This document shows positions 42,832 to 49,360 of a DNA stretch of 64,000 nt, in pieces. The notes below the pieces were generated by a model. It did not search any database. It saw nothing but the letters and a program-made list of their open reading frames with translations, and was not told the DNA's origin. Source of the DNA: Sphingomonas suaedae (GTDB lineage: Bacteria; Pseudomonadota; Alphaproteobacteria; Sphingomonadales; Sphingomonadaceae); assembly GCF_007833215.1 (NCBI RefSeq), contig NZ_CP042239.1, positions 558,001 to 622,000 of the forward strand. Direction: 5' to 3'. The first letter of the stretch is position 1. Each line of letters begins with the position of its first letter. Made by a program: the position numbers and the translations under genes.

Positions 42832-43760
42832 GCGATCAGATCCTTGTAAGTCAGGCGACCGGAGGTCTGATCGAGCAAGGCGTTTACCCGATCCCCCTCA
42901 CCGATGCTGCGGAGATTGAAGCGCCACGTCATCTCGCCGAGATAATGGCTTAGGTGCTTCGGCGAGAGGTAATGGTGGGTGCCGATGATCTGGCGCTTGA
43001 AGAGCGCCCCCACGCTCTCAATGCCGTTCGTGTGGTTGTAATAATCCTTCACATACTGCCCGGCGCTATAGTTCACCGTGTGGTGATTGTAGCGGCCTTG
43101 AAGGCCCACGAAGCCAACATGCTCGTCGGTCATGATATTGGCGCCGGGAGCGACGACGCTGGCGATTGCGCCCTGCAAGTTGACGGCGCGCAGATTGCGC
43201 ATCGTGCCCGTCACAAGCTCGCCGCCACGCTCTAGGATGCCCATGACGACAACCTTGCCTGCGCCGCCCTGCTTGCCACCGGTGCGCTGCCACGCGTGCT
43301 TATTCTTCTCCTTGCCGCCAATGAACGTTTCGTCGGCCTCAACCTCACCCTCGAGGGGCCGATTGAACGACTTGGTCTGCGCGGCGTAGCGAAGGCGATG
43401 CAGCATGAACCACGCCGTCTTTTGCGTGACGCCGATATCCTTAGCGAGCTGCGTGCTGGCGATGCCCTTCTTGTGCGAAGTGATCAGCCAAATAGCCATC
43501 ATCCACTGGCGCAGGCCGATCTTGCTGTCCTCGAAGATTGTGCCGACCTTGATAGAGAAGCGCTTACGACAATCGCCGCACTTGTGGGTGCGTCGGTCGG
43601 CAAAGTGGTAAACCTTGGTGCTGCCGCAGGTGGGGCAGAACGCGCCCTTCTTCCAACGGATCGCGGTGAAATGGTCGATCGCCGTTTGCTCGTCGGGGAA
43701 GGCCGACATCATCTGGATCAGCGTTTCGAACTGCTGCTTCTTAGGGGCGATCGTTTCCAT
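42828..43760 (-). CDS. IS1595-family transposase
   Basis: A 310-residue transposase. N-terminal zinc ribbon: CPTCGSTKVYHF and HKCGDCRKRF. Helix-turn-helix: IASTQLAKDIGVTQKTAWFMLHRLR. Catalytic region: EADETFIGGKEKNKHAW, then IMTDEHVGFVGL, then YYNHTNGIESVGALFKRQIIGTHHYLSPKH, the DDE/DDN pattern of IS1595 (ISXO2-like) enzymes. The frame is intact. I use the ATG at 43760, directly behind AAGGGGGT; a GTG at 43775 is upstream. Its stop codon overlaps the DinD-like gene start, so expression of the passenger depends on the transposase transcript. Confidence 0.92.
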   Translation of the reverse strand: METIAPKKQQFETLIQMMSAFPDEQTAIDHFTAIRWKKGAFCPTCGSTKVYHFADRRTHKCGDCRKRFSIKVGTIFEDSKIGLRQWMMAIWLITSHKKGIASTQLAKDIGVTQKTAWFMLHRLRYAAQTKSFNRPLEGEVEADETFIGGKEKNKHAWQRTGGKQGGAGKVVVMGILERGGELVTGTMRNLRAVNLQGAIASVVAPGANIMTDEHVGFVGLQGRYNHHTVNYSAGQYVKDYYNHTNGIESVGALFKRQIIGTHHYLSPKHLSHYLGEMTWRFNLRSIGEGDRVNALLDQTSGRLTYKDLIA

Positions 43761-43786
43761 ACCCCCTTGTGACACCCAAATCAGAT

Positions 43787-43809
43787 TGGGTCAAGCAGGT
43801 ATATAGGTC
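43787..43809 (-). repeat. Right terminal inverted repeat of the IS1595-type element
   Basis: On the minus strand it begins GACCTATATAC and ends TTGACCCA; it pairs with 41198-41220 at 20 of 23 positions. It lies 26 bases upstream of the transposase start. Confidence 0.75.
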
Positions 43810-43899
43810 GCTAAGTTTTCATCAAGTGAGCGACCGGAAGATCGTGTAATGATACAAGGAACGCTGACGACATCTATTGGCGCGCAAAGGCCCCGAAAG

Positions 43900-44109
43900 T
43901 CATTTTGGATCATCGCAGCTGTAAAGCATCGGATTCTTCAACCACTCGGCTATTGCTGACTCGCGCCAGCCGGCGCAGCGTGTGCTGATCTGAATGTTCC
44001 GCGGGAACGTGCCGTTCTGCATTTTCCGGTACATCGTCGAACGGCTGAGCCCGGTACGAGCGAGGACGGTGTTGATGCGGAGAATTTGGTCTGGGGTTTC
44101 GGTGTGCAT
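43900..44109 (-). CDS. AlpA-family DNA-binding regulator
   Basis: A 69-residue AlpA/MerR-like excisionase-type regulator. The winged helix-turn-helix is ILRINTVLARTGLSRSTMYRKMQNGTFPRNIQISTRCAGWRESAIAEWL; the TFPRxxxI and GWxxxxIxxWL patterns are hallmarks of AlpA proteins that control integrase or mobility genes of prophages and islands. The ATG at 44109 follows AAGGA at suitable spacing, better than the in-frame start 15 bases upstream. No integrase gene is in the window. It marks the left part of the mobilisable element. Confidence 0.88.
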   Translation of the reverse strand: MHTETPDQILRINTVLARTGLSRSTMYRKMQNGTFPRNIQISTRCAGWRESAIAEWLKNPMLYSCDDPK

Positions 44110-44885
44110 TGCTATTCCTTGCATTGCGTGCGTGACTGGTGCCCCCGGGAGCTAATTTGGGCGGAAATCTTTCGCGCTGAAAAGGGCCTCTCTGGTGTCA
44201 GGAGGGTACTGTGCGGGGCAAGCGCGCACATACGTAGCTCTGGTGTAGGTGGGTTGCTCAAGGGGTGAAGTCTCAGGGCGTCTCACGCATCGCGTGACCG
44301 CGCTCTACGCCGCTGGCGCGTCGCCGAGTCGCTCTGCGGCGTCTCGGCCCATTCGGGTAACGATCGCATGACGCGGGCCGGGCGCGACCCGGCAGCGGAA
44401 CGCGATTGATGATGGGCGTGCGCTGGCGGACTTCTGCGAAGCCGCCAGGGTCCGCAGTGCCTTTTGTTTTCCGCGTGGCACGCTCGATCCGGCCGGGGGG
44501 CGCGGCGACGGCTGGCGCACAGCTGCGCGCGCACGCCGCCACGACGGCCGTCCGGCTTCGAGAGTGCGTGTTGGTGGGCTCCGGGCGGAGCGGCAAGCGC
44601 GCAGCCCTTGAAGATGCTGCGGTCAGCGCGTTGCGCTGGCGTTGTTGGTCTCGGCCGCGGCCAAGGGGGGTGGGCGTCGCTGCCTTCTAGTCCCGCCGCG
44701 GCGGGCTGCAACCGGCGTTGCCGGTCCTTCACGGTGTTACGGCCCTGGAACCCACCCCATTGCGCTAGCGCAATGGGGACCCCGGGGGTGCAGCCCGCCT
44801 CTGTTCGGCGGGACTGCCAGTCCGCTCCTTGCCGCCCACCCCCCTTCGCCGGGGCCGGTGCGGTTCAGGAAGAAGGAGCAGTGAC
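44110..44885. other. Long intergenic region upstream of the parB-like gene
   Basis: These 776 bases contain no convincing gene: the open frames present are antisense or Arg/Pro-rich artefacts. The last 200 bases hold the cluster of palindromes annotated at 44692-44812 and the ribosome site of the parB-like gene (GAAGGAG). The left part should carry the alpA promoter (minus). Confidence 0.5.
44692..44812. repeat. Cluster of four palindromes/hairpins upstream of the parB-like gene
   Basis: In 121 bases: CCCGCCGCGGCGGG (perfect, 44692-44705); ACCGG-CGTTG-CCGGT (44711-44725); a perfect 24-base palindrome whose half is CCCCATTGCGCT (44755-44778); and CCCGCC-TCTGTTC-GGCGGG (44794-44812). The density is far above chance even at this GC. 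Possible roles are partition sites for the ParB-like protein, an origin-type region, a structured leader or terminators. It ends 73 bases before the parB-like start codon. Confidence 0.55.
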
Positions 44886-46623
44886 ATGGAACTCAAGCAT
44901 ATCGACCTCGCCAACTTGTCCGTCTCGACCGCCAATATGCGGGGCGTGAAGAAGGTGCCTGACCTCACCAACATCCTGCCGTCTGTGCGGGCGCGCGGGG
45001 TGCTGGTCCCGCTGATCGTTCGGCAGAACGGATCGCCCGACAGCTATGAGATCGTCGCAGGGAAGCGGCGCTTTCATGCTGCGCTTGTCGTGGCGGAGGA
45101 GGGCGGTGGGAGCGACGCCCTGCCATGCGCGATCATGCAGGCCGGAGACGATGCGGCGGCGCTCGAGGCCTCGCTGATCGAGAACATCGCGCGGCTGGAT
45201 CCCGACGAGGTGACGCGGTGGGAGACGTTCACCCGGCTGATCCGCGAAGGCCGCAGCCCCGAGGATATCGCGCTGACGTTCGGGCTTACCGAGTTGCAGG
45301 TGAAGCGTACGCTTGCGCTGGGCAACCTCTTGCCCCGTATCCGCAATCTTTATCGGCACGAGCAGATCGACGCGGTGACGGTGCGCCACCTCACCCTTGC
45401 CAGCAAGGCGCAGCAGCGTGATTGGCTGGCGATGGTCGATGACCCGGAGCAGCGCGCGCCGGTCGGGCAGCAGCTGAAGGCTTGGCTGTTCGGGGGAACA
45501 TCGATCCTGTGCGATGCGGCGCTGTTCGACCTTGCCGACTACAAGGGCGAGATCGTGTCCGACCTGTTCGGCGACGAGCGCTATTTCGCGAGCGTCGAGG
45601 CGTTCTGGACGGCGCAGGAGACGGCGATTGCGGCGCGGGTCGAAGCGTATCGCGAGGCGGGGTGGAGCGAGGTCGTTGTGCTGGAGCGCGGCGACTATTT
45701 CCATAGTTGGGAGCATGAGCGCCGGTCCAAGAAACAGGGCGGCAAGGTGTTCATCAGCATCGGCCATCGCGGCGATGTCACCTTCCACGAAGGCTATGTC
45801 ACAACCAAGGAAGCGCGAAAGCTGGAGCGCGGCGAGGCGGTCGAGAAGCCGGTTCGGCCCGAGGTCAGCGCGCCGCTTCAGAACTATATCGACTTGCACC
45901 GGCATGCGGCGGTGCGCGCGGACCTTGCCAGCCGTCCATCGCTGGCGCTGCGGCTGATGGTGGCGCACGTCATCGCGGGTTCGGCCTTGTGGAATGTCCG
46001 GATCGAGACGCAGCGTGCCGCAACCGATGCGATTGCCGAGAGCGTGGAGAACAGCGCATCGGAAGCTGCGTTCGACGAGAAGCGGCGTGCGGTGCTGGCG
46101 TTACTCGGGTTCGATCCCGAGACGCCGACCGTGACGGGCGGCTATGACGGCGCGCATGGCGTGGCGGGTCTGTTCGTCAAGCTGATCGCGCTTCCCGATC
46201 CTGCGGTGATGGACATTGCTCGCGATCGTCATGGGCGAGAACCTCGAGGCGGGCAGCGCGCTGATCGAATTGCTGGGTCCGATGCTCGGCACCGACATGG
46301 CCAAGGTCTGGCAGGGCGACGACGCATTGCTCGACATGATCCGCGACCGCGAGGTGCTGCACCATGTGCTGGCAGACGTGGCGGGCGAGAGCGTCGCCGA
46401 TGCTAACGAGGCCGCGACCGGCAAGGTCAAGCGCAAGATCGTGCGCGATTGCCTCACCGGGGAGAACGGACGCGCCAAGGTGGCAGGCTGGGTGCCCAAG
46501 TGGATGGCGTTTCCGCCAGCTGCCTACACCGAGCGCGGCGGGGTCGCGACCGTCAGCCGGGCGGCCAAGGTCGCCGAACTGGCAGGATCCCCCGAACCCG
46601 AGCCGCTGCGTCGCGCAGCCTGA
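44886..46623 (+). pseudogene. ParB/RepB-like partition protein, one-base frameshift
   Basis: The first frame (44886 to about 46211) encodes a ParB N-terminal nuclease-type domain: NILPSVRARGVLVPLIVRQ, YEIVAGKRRFHAAL, SLIENIARLDPDEVTRWETFTRLI and the HTH region LTFGLTELQVKRTLALGNLLPRIRNLYRHEQI. At about 46211-46216 the protein similarity moves to another frame by one extra base (GGACATTGCTCG) and continues as LAIVMGENLEAGSALIELLG to the stop at 46623. The repaired product would be about 578 residues. Left as is, the first frame runs on to 46406 with an Arg-rich tail. Such long ParB-like proteins occur on sphingomonad plasmids and islands. Good ribosome site AGAAGGAG upstream. Confidence 0.8.
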
Positions 46624-46677
46624 CTGTCTGGCGGCCACCGCGCCGCCAGACTTCCCCCTCTTTTGCGGGAGGGCATC

Positions 46678-46914
46678 ATGACTGATGATCCTGACCCGGT
46701 GACCCTCAAGCGCATGGAACGGGCCGTTCGCAAGCTGCCGCGGTTGCAGCGCGAAATCTTCCTCGCCGCCCGGCTCGACAACCTGAGCTATGTCGAGATT
46801 GCCGAGCGCACCGGCCTTACTGCCGGGCAAGTCGAGCGGGAGATTGCGAAGGCGCTCGTGAGCATTGCTCGCCGCATGGCCCGCCGACCCCGGCGCTGGT
46901 GGAATTCCCGGTAA
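46678..46914 (+). CDS. Sigma-70 region 4-like protein
   Basis: A 78-residue protein equivalent to an isolated sigma-factor region 4: LKRMERAVRKLPRLQREIFLAARLDNLSYVEIAERTGLTAGQVEREIAKALVSIARRM has the region 4.2 helix-turn-helix (YVEIAERTGLTAGQVE). It lacks region 2, so it is not a complete sigma factor; stand-alone copies on mobile elements probably act as DNA-binding regulators. Start ATG at 46678 behind GGGAGGG. It follows the parB-like gene after 54 bases. Confidence 0.78.
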   Translation: MTDDPDPVTLKRMERAVRKLPRLQREIFLAARLDNLSYVEIAERTGLTAGQVEREIAKALVSIARRMARRPRRWWNSR

Positions 46915-46967
46915 TTCTGTCGAGCGTCCATGTTTGCGCATCGGCGCTCGCTCGCTAGGAAGGAACT

Positions 46968-47861
46968 ATGAGGACCGACCTCGATCATCTCCCGGACCGC
47001 AAGCGCCGCGATCTCGAACGCATCGTGCAGATTCTGTTTGCCGAGTTCGAGGACGCAACCGCGCTCGCCACGCAGAAGTGGAAGAAGCAGGGGCGCATCC
47101 TCAAGGTGATCCTCTACGGCTCCTATGCACGCGGTGACTGGGTCGAGGACCCGGTCGGGGGCTATTATTCGGACTATGATATTCTGGTCGTGGTCAGCGA
47201 CGACCGGCTTACCGACCCGGTGGAATATTGGGCCAAGGCGGACGACCATTTCGTTCGCGAGGTGACGATCTCCAAGCGGATCAGCGCGCCGGTCGCGTTC
47301 ATCGTTCACAGCCTTTCAGACGTGAACGACCAGCTGATGCGTGGTCGCCCATTCTTCATCGATGCCATCCAGCAGGGAATCGCCCTCTATGAGGTCGACG
47401 GCTACCCGTTTGCCGAGCCGCAGCCGCTGACCGAAGAAGCCGCGCGAGCGGAAGCGCAGAAAAGCTTCGACTACTGGTTCCCCTTATCTGTCCACGGGTT
47501 GAGCCTCGCACGCACTAGCATTGAAAATGGTGTGCCGCGCGATGCTATGCATCAAGCTGCGGAGCGAGCATATCATTGCTTGCTGCTGACCCTGACGCTC
47601 TACAGCCCGAAGTCGCACAAGCTGAACTTTCTGCGCGCGCAAGCGGAGCCGCTGGTTCACGGGCTAATCGCAGTCTGGCCGCGCGACACGAAGTACGCGC
47701 GGCGCTGTTTCGAGCTGCTTCAGCAGGCTTATGTGAACGCGCGATACTCGCCGCATTACAAGATCACGCCGGAAGAACTGGACTGGCTCGCCGAGCGCGT
47801 AGAGCTTTTGCAGAAGACTGTTCGCGACGTCTGTGCACGGCGGCTCGCCCCGCGCGACTGA
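46968..47861 (+). CDS. Nucleotidyltransferase-HEPN fusion protein
   Basis: A 297-residue protein with an N-terminal MNT-type nucleotidyltransferase (GSYARGDW, residues 51-58, and catalytic Asp69/Asp71 in SDYDILVV) and a C-terminal HEPN domain (about 155-290) ending with the conserved NARYSPHYKITPEELDWLAERVELL. MNT and HEPN proteins form toxin-antitoxin pairs in which the MNT AMPylates the HEPN RNase; here they are fused in one chain, and the R-x4-6-H RNase motif is not clear, so it may be a regulator or a defence-type protein instead. GGAAGGA precedes the ATG. Position in the mobilisable element fits a maintenance role. Confidence 0.82.
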   Translation: MRTDLDHLPDRKRRDLERIVQILFAEFEDATALATQKWKKQGRILKVILYGSYARGDWVEDPVGGYYSDYDILVVVSDDRLTDPVEYWAKADDHFVREVTISKRISAPVAFIVHSLSDVNDQLMRGRPFFIDAIQQGIALYEVDGYPFAEPQPLTEEAARAEAQKSFDYWFPLSVHGLSLARTSIENGVPRDAMHQAAERAYHCLLLTLTLYSPKSHKLNFLRAQAEPLVHGLIAVWPRDTKYARRCFELLQQAYVNARYSPHYKITPEELDWLAERVELLQKTVRDVCARRLAPRD

Positions 47862-47881
47862 TCGCGCGGCGCTCGCGGAGT

Positions 47882-48381
47882 TCAGGCCGATTTGGTGCTG
47901 CGCGGAGTCCGCTTAGGCGCAGGCGCAGGCGCCGGGGCCGGAGTTGCGGCCTTCGCAGCGCGCCCCTTGCTGCCCAGTCCGATCTTCTTCGCCATAGCGC
48001 GGCGCTGCTCCGAATAGCTCTCGGCAACCATCGGATAATCGGGCTTGAGATTATAGCGCGCGCGAACTCTTCCGGCGTTAACCCATGCGTCGAGAGATGC
48101 CGACGCAGTGTCTTGTAGGGCTTGCCGTCGATCATCGAAATGATGTGATCCTTCGACGCTAGGGACTTGCGCACCGTGACCGCTGGCGTGTGCTCTTCGG
48201 AGACAGTCTCTTCACCTTCTGCGACCGCAGCGCCGCCTGACAATTCGCTGACTGTTGCATGCATCTTTTGCAGGAATGCCGGCACTTCGTCCGCCGTTGC
48301 GCGGTTGTTTGGATTGCCGAGCCAGGCGATCGTGAGTTCGGTTGCAAGCTCGACGAGATTGGGGGCGTTCTCTTCGGTCAT
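47882..48381 (-). pseudogene. MucR/Ros-family regulator, one-base frameshift
   Basis: From ATG 48381 (behind GGAG) the frame reads MTEENAPNLVELATELTIAWLGNP and, in the zinc-finger region, DGKPYKTLRRHLSTHGLTPEEF, typical MucR. Then a base is missing: at about 48056-48064 the expected RARYNLKPDYPMVAESYSEQRRAMAKKIGLGSKG continues in the next frame to a TGA at 47882. Without the shift the first frame runs on antisense into the HEPN gene. The Cys expected before DGK in classical MucR is replaced (ISMIDG), as in a plasmid-borne subgroup. The repaired protein would be about 165 residues. It converges with the nucleotidyltransferase gene. Confidence 0.8.
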
Positions 48382-48614
48382 GCTTTGCTCCATTTTGGAT
48401 GTATTCGAGCGTGCGTGCGACTTTGCTCCACCGATGTCAAACCAGCGCCGCGGGAGTTCAGGTCAGATCTCCGCAGCGCATCGGCGAGCATCGCGGCGAA
48501 CGCTTCTTCCGCCTGTGTGCGGGCGCTTTGATCCTTCGCTGTCAGGTCGCGGCGGACCCACTCCGGTGCGCGCTTGAGAAAGGCGAGGATCGTCATTTCG
48601 AGGTCTTCAGTCAT
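48378..48614 (-). CDS. Hypothetical protein in tra region
   Basis: A 78-residue mostly helical, charged protein (MTEDLEMTILAFLKRAPEWVRRDLTAKD ...) starting at 48614, seven bases after the TraD-like stop and overlapping the mucR start by four bases. No family recognised. Position suggests it is transcribed with the traC/traD genes. Confidence 0.55.
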   Translation of the reverse strand: MTEDLEMTILAFLKRAPEWVRRDLTAKDQSARTQAEEAFAAMLADALRRSDLNSRGAGLTSVEQSRTHARIHPKWSKA

Positions 48615-48621
48615 CGGCGGG

Positions 48622-48903
48622 CTATGCGCGGGGTTCGCGCTCCGGGGCAAGTGCCTCGAATGCCCGCTTCCCGCGCCGCCACCAAAGCAGGAGCGCCTTG
48701 TCCCGATCCTCGCCGCGCAACCTGGAGGCGGCATCGACCAGTATCCCAAAGATCACCGCGCGATCGTCATCAGTAAGCTCGATCAGCCCGGCCTTGGCGA
48801 TGAGGCCGCCAAGTTCGATCAGCTGGCGCGTTCGCTCGCGGCGCTTCACGACCCAATCCCGTTTGTCGTCACGCGCGATCCTGGCGCTGTGTCGATTGCG
48901 CAT
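48622..48903 (-). CDS. traD: Conjugal transfer protein TraD-like (small)
   Basis: A 93-residue protein of the Ti-plasmid-type TraD family: RDWVVKRRERTRQLIELGGLIAKAGLIELTDDDRAVIFGILVDAASRL is the characteristic segment. I use the ATG at 48903, which overlaps the upstream traC-like gene by 35 bases; the longer frame is not conserved. It is an accessory relaxosome protein in Ti-type mobilisation regions. Same order (traC-traD, divergent from traA) as on Agrobacterium Ti plasmids; traG is not present next to it. Confidence 0.75.
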   Translation of the reverse strand: MRNRHSARIARDDKRDWVVKRRERTRQLIELGGLIAKAGLIELTDDDRAVIFGILVDAASRLRGEDRDKALLLWWRRGKRAFEALAPEREPRA

Positions 48904-49189
48904 CGCCGTGGTTCGCCGAAGCGCTGCGCGCGTCGCGGCCAGCGCGTCCGCGAGCCTTGCGCGATCCTTGAAAAAAGACCGCGCCGCGCTTGCGCCAGCC
49001 CTCCTTTGTCGCCGCATCATTGGCCTCGACCGCGGCGAGCAGAACGCCTGCCAGTTGCTCGACCCGCAAGCTGTCCGCGCCGGTCGCGACGACAAGCTCG
49101 CCGAGCTGGCGCAGCCGGCGCTCCTTCAGCATCCTTGCCTTCTCGTCGAGCGCCTTAAGTTCCGAATCATAGTCGCGAGGTTTACGCAT
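48869..49189 (-). CDS. traC: Conjugal transfer protein TraC-like
   Basis: A 106-residue protein with an N-terminal coiled-coil (MRKPRDYDSELKALDEKARMLKERRLRQLGELVVATGAD) followed by a helix rich in Ala and a polar C-terminal tail. The RQLGELVxATGAD pattern is typical of small TraC/TraD accessory relaxosome proteins in sphingomonads. It is transcribed divergently from the traA relaxase; the oriT-like site lies in between. Reliable as a member of the tra cluster, less so for the exact name. Confidence 0.75.
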   Translation of the reverse strand: MRKPRDYDSELKALDEKARMLKERRLRQLGELVVATGADSLRVEQLAGVLLAAVEANDAATKEGWRKRGAVFFQGSRKARGRAGRDARSASANHGDAQSTQRQDRA

Positions 49190-49302
49190 GACACCTTCCT
49201 CAATTGTTATTGTGGAAGGCGTCAGTTAGGTACTGCGTCGATCAGCGCAAACTTCGTGAAATATCTTGGGACAACTATTTCCCGAGAAAGATGAATTCTT
49301 TC

Positions 49303-49331
49303 GAGGGCGCGCTTATACGTTGTGCCAACGT
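49303..49331 (+). other. oriT-like site (Ti/RSF1010-type nic region)
   Basis: The stretch contains GGGCGCGCTTATACG, closely similar to the Ti-plasmid nic motif (GGGCGC followed by ATTATACG), directly followed by the inverted repeat ACGTTG-TGC-CAACGT (49317-49331). A further imperfect inverted repeat (CCCGAGAAAG with CTTTCGAGGG, 8 of 10) lies at 49281-49306. Location between divergent traC and traA is that of oriT on Ti plasmids. Confidence 0.7.
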
Positions 49332-49360
49332 CGCTTGTTTAGTGTATGTGGTTTGCCGTC

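Larger units (their letters stand above)
41198..43809 (-). mobile_element. IS1595-family element carrying dinD-like and hypothetical passenger genes
   Basis: The element is bounded by terminal inverted repeats at 41198-41220 and 43787-43809 that match at 20 of 23 positions. Inside, all on the minus strand, are the transposase (right end), a DinD-like gene overlapping it by four bases, and a 92-codon ORF that ends directly at the left repeat. IS1595-family elements with passenger genes are known. The outside flanks GCCAAGG and GCTAAGT agree at 5 of 7 positions, so a degenerate target duplication is possible but not demonstrated. Confidence 0.75.

Noticed and set aside
44283-44732. 149-codon minus-strand frame upstream of the parB-like gene
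   Set aside because: Arg/Pro/Ala-rich sequence without a ribosome site, and it covers palindromic DNA.
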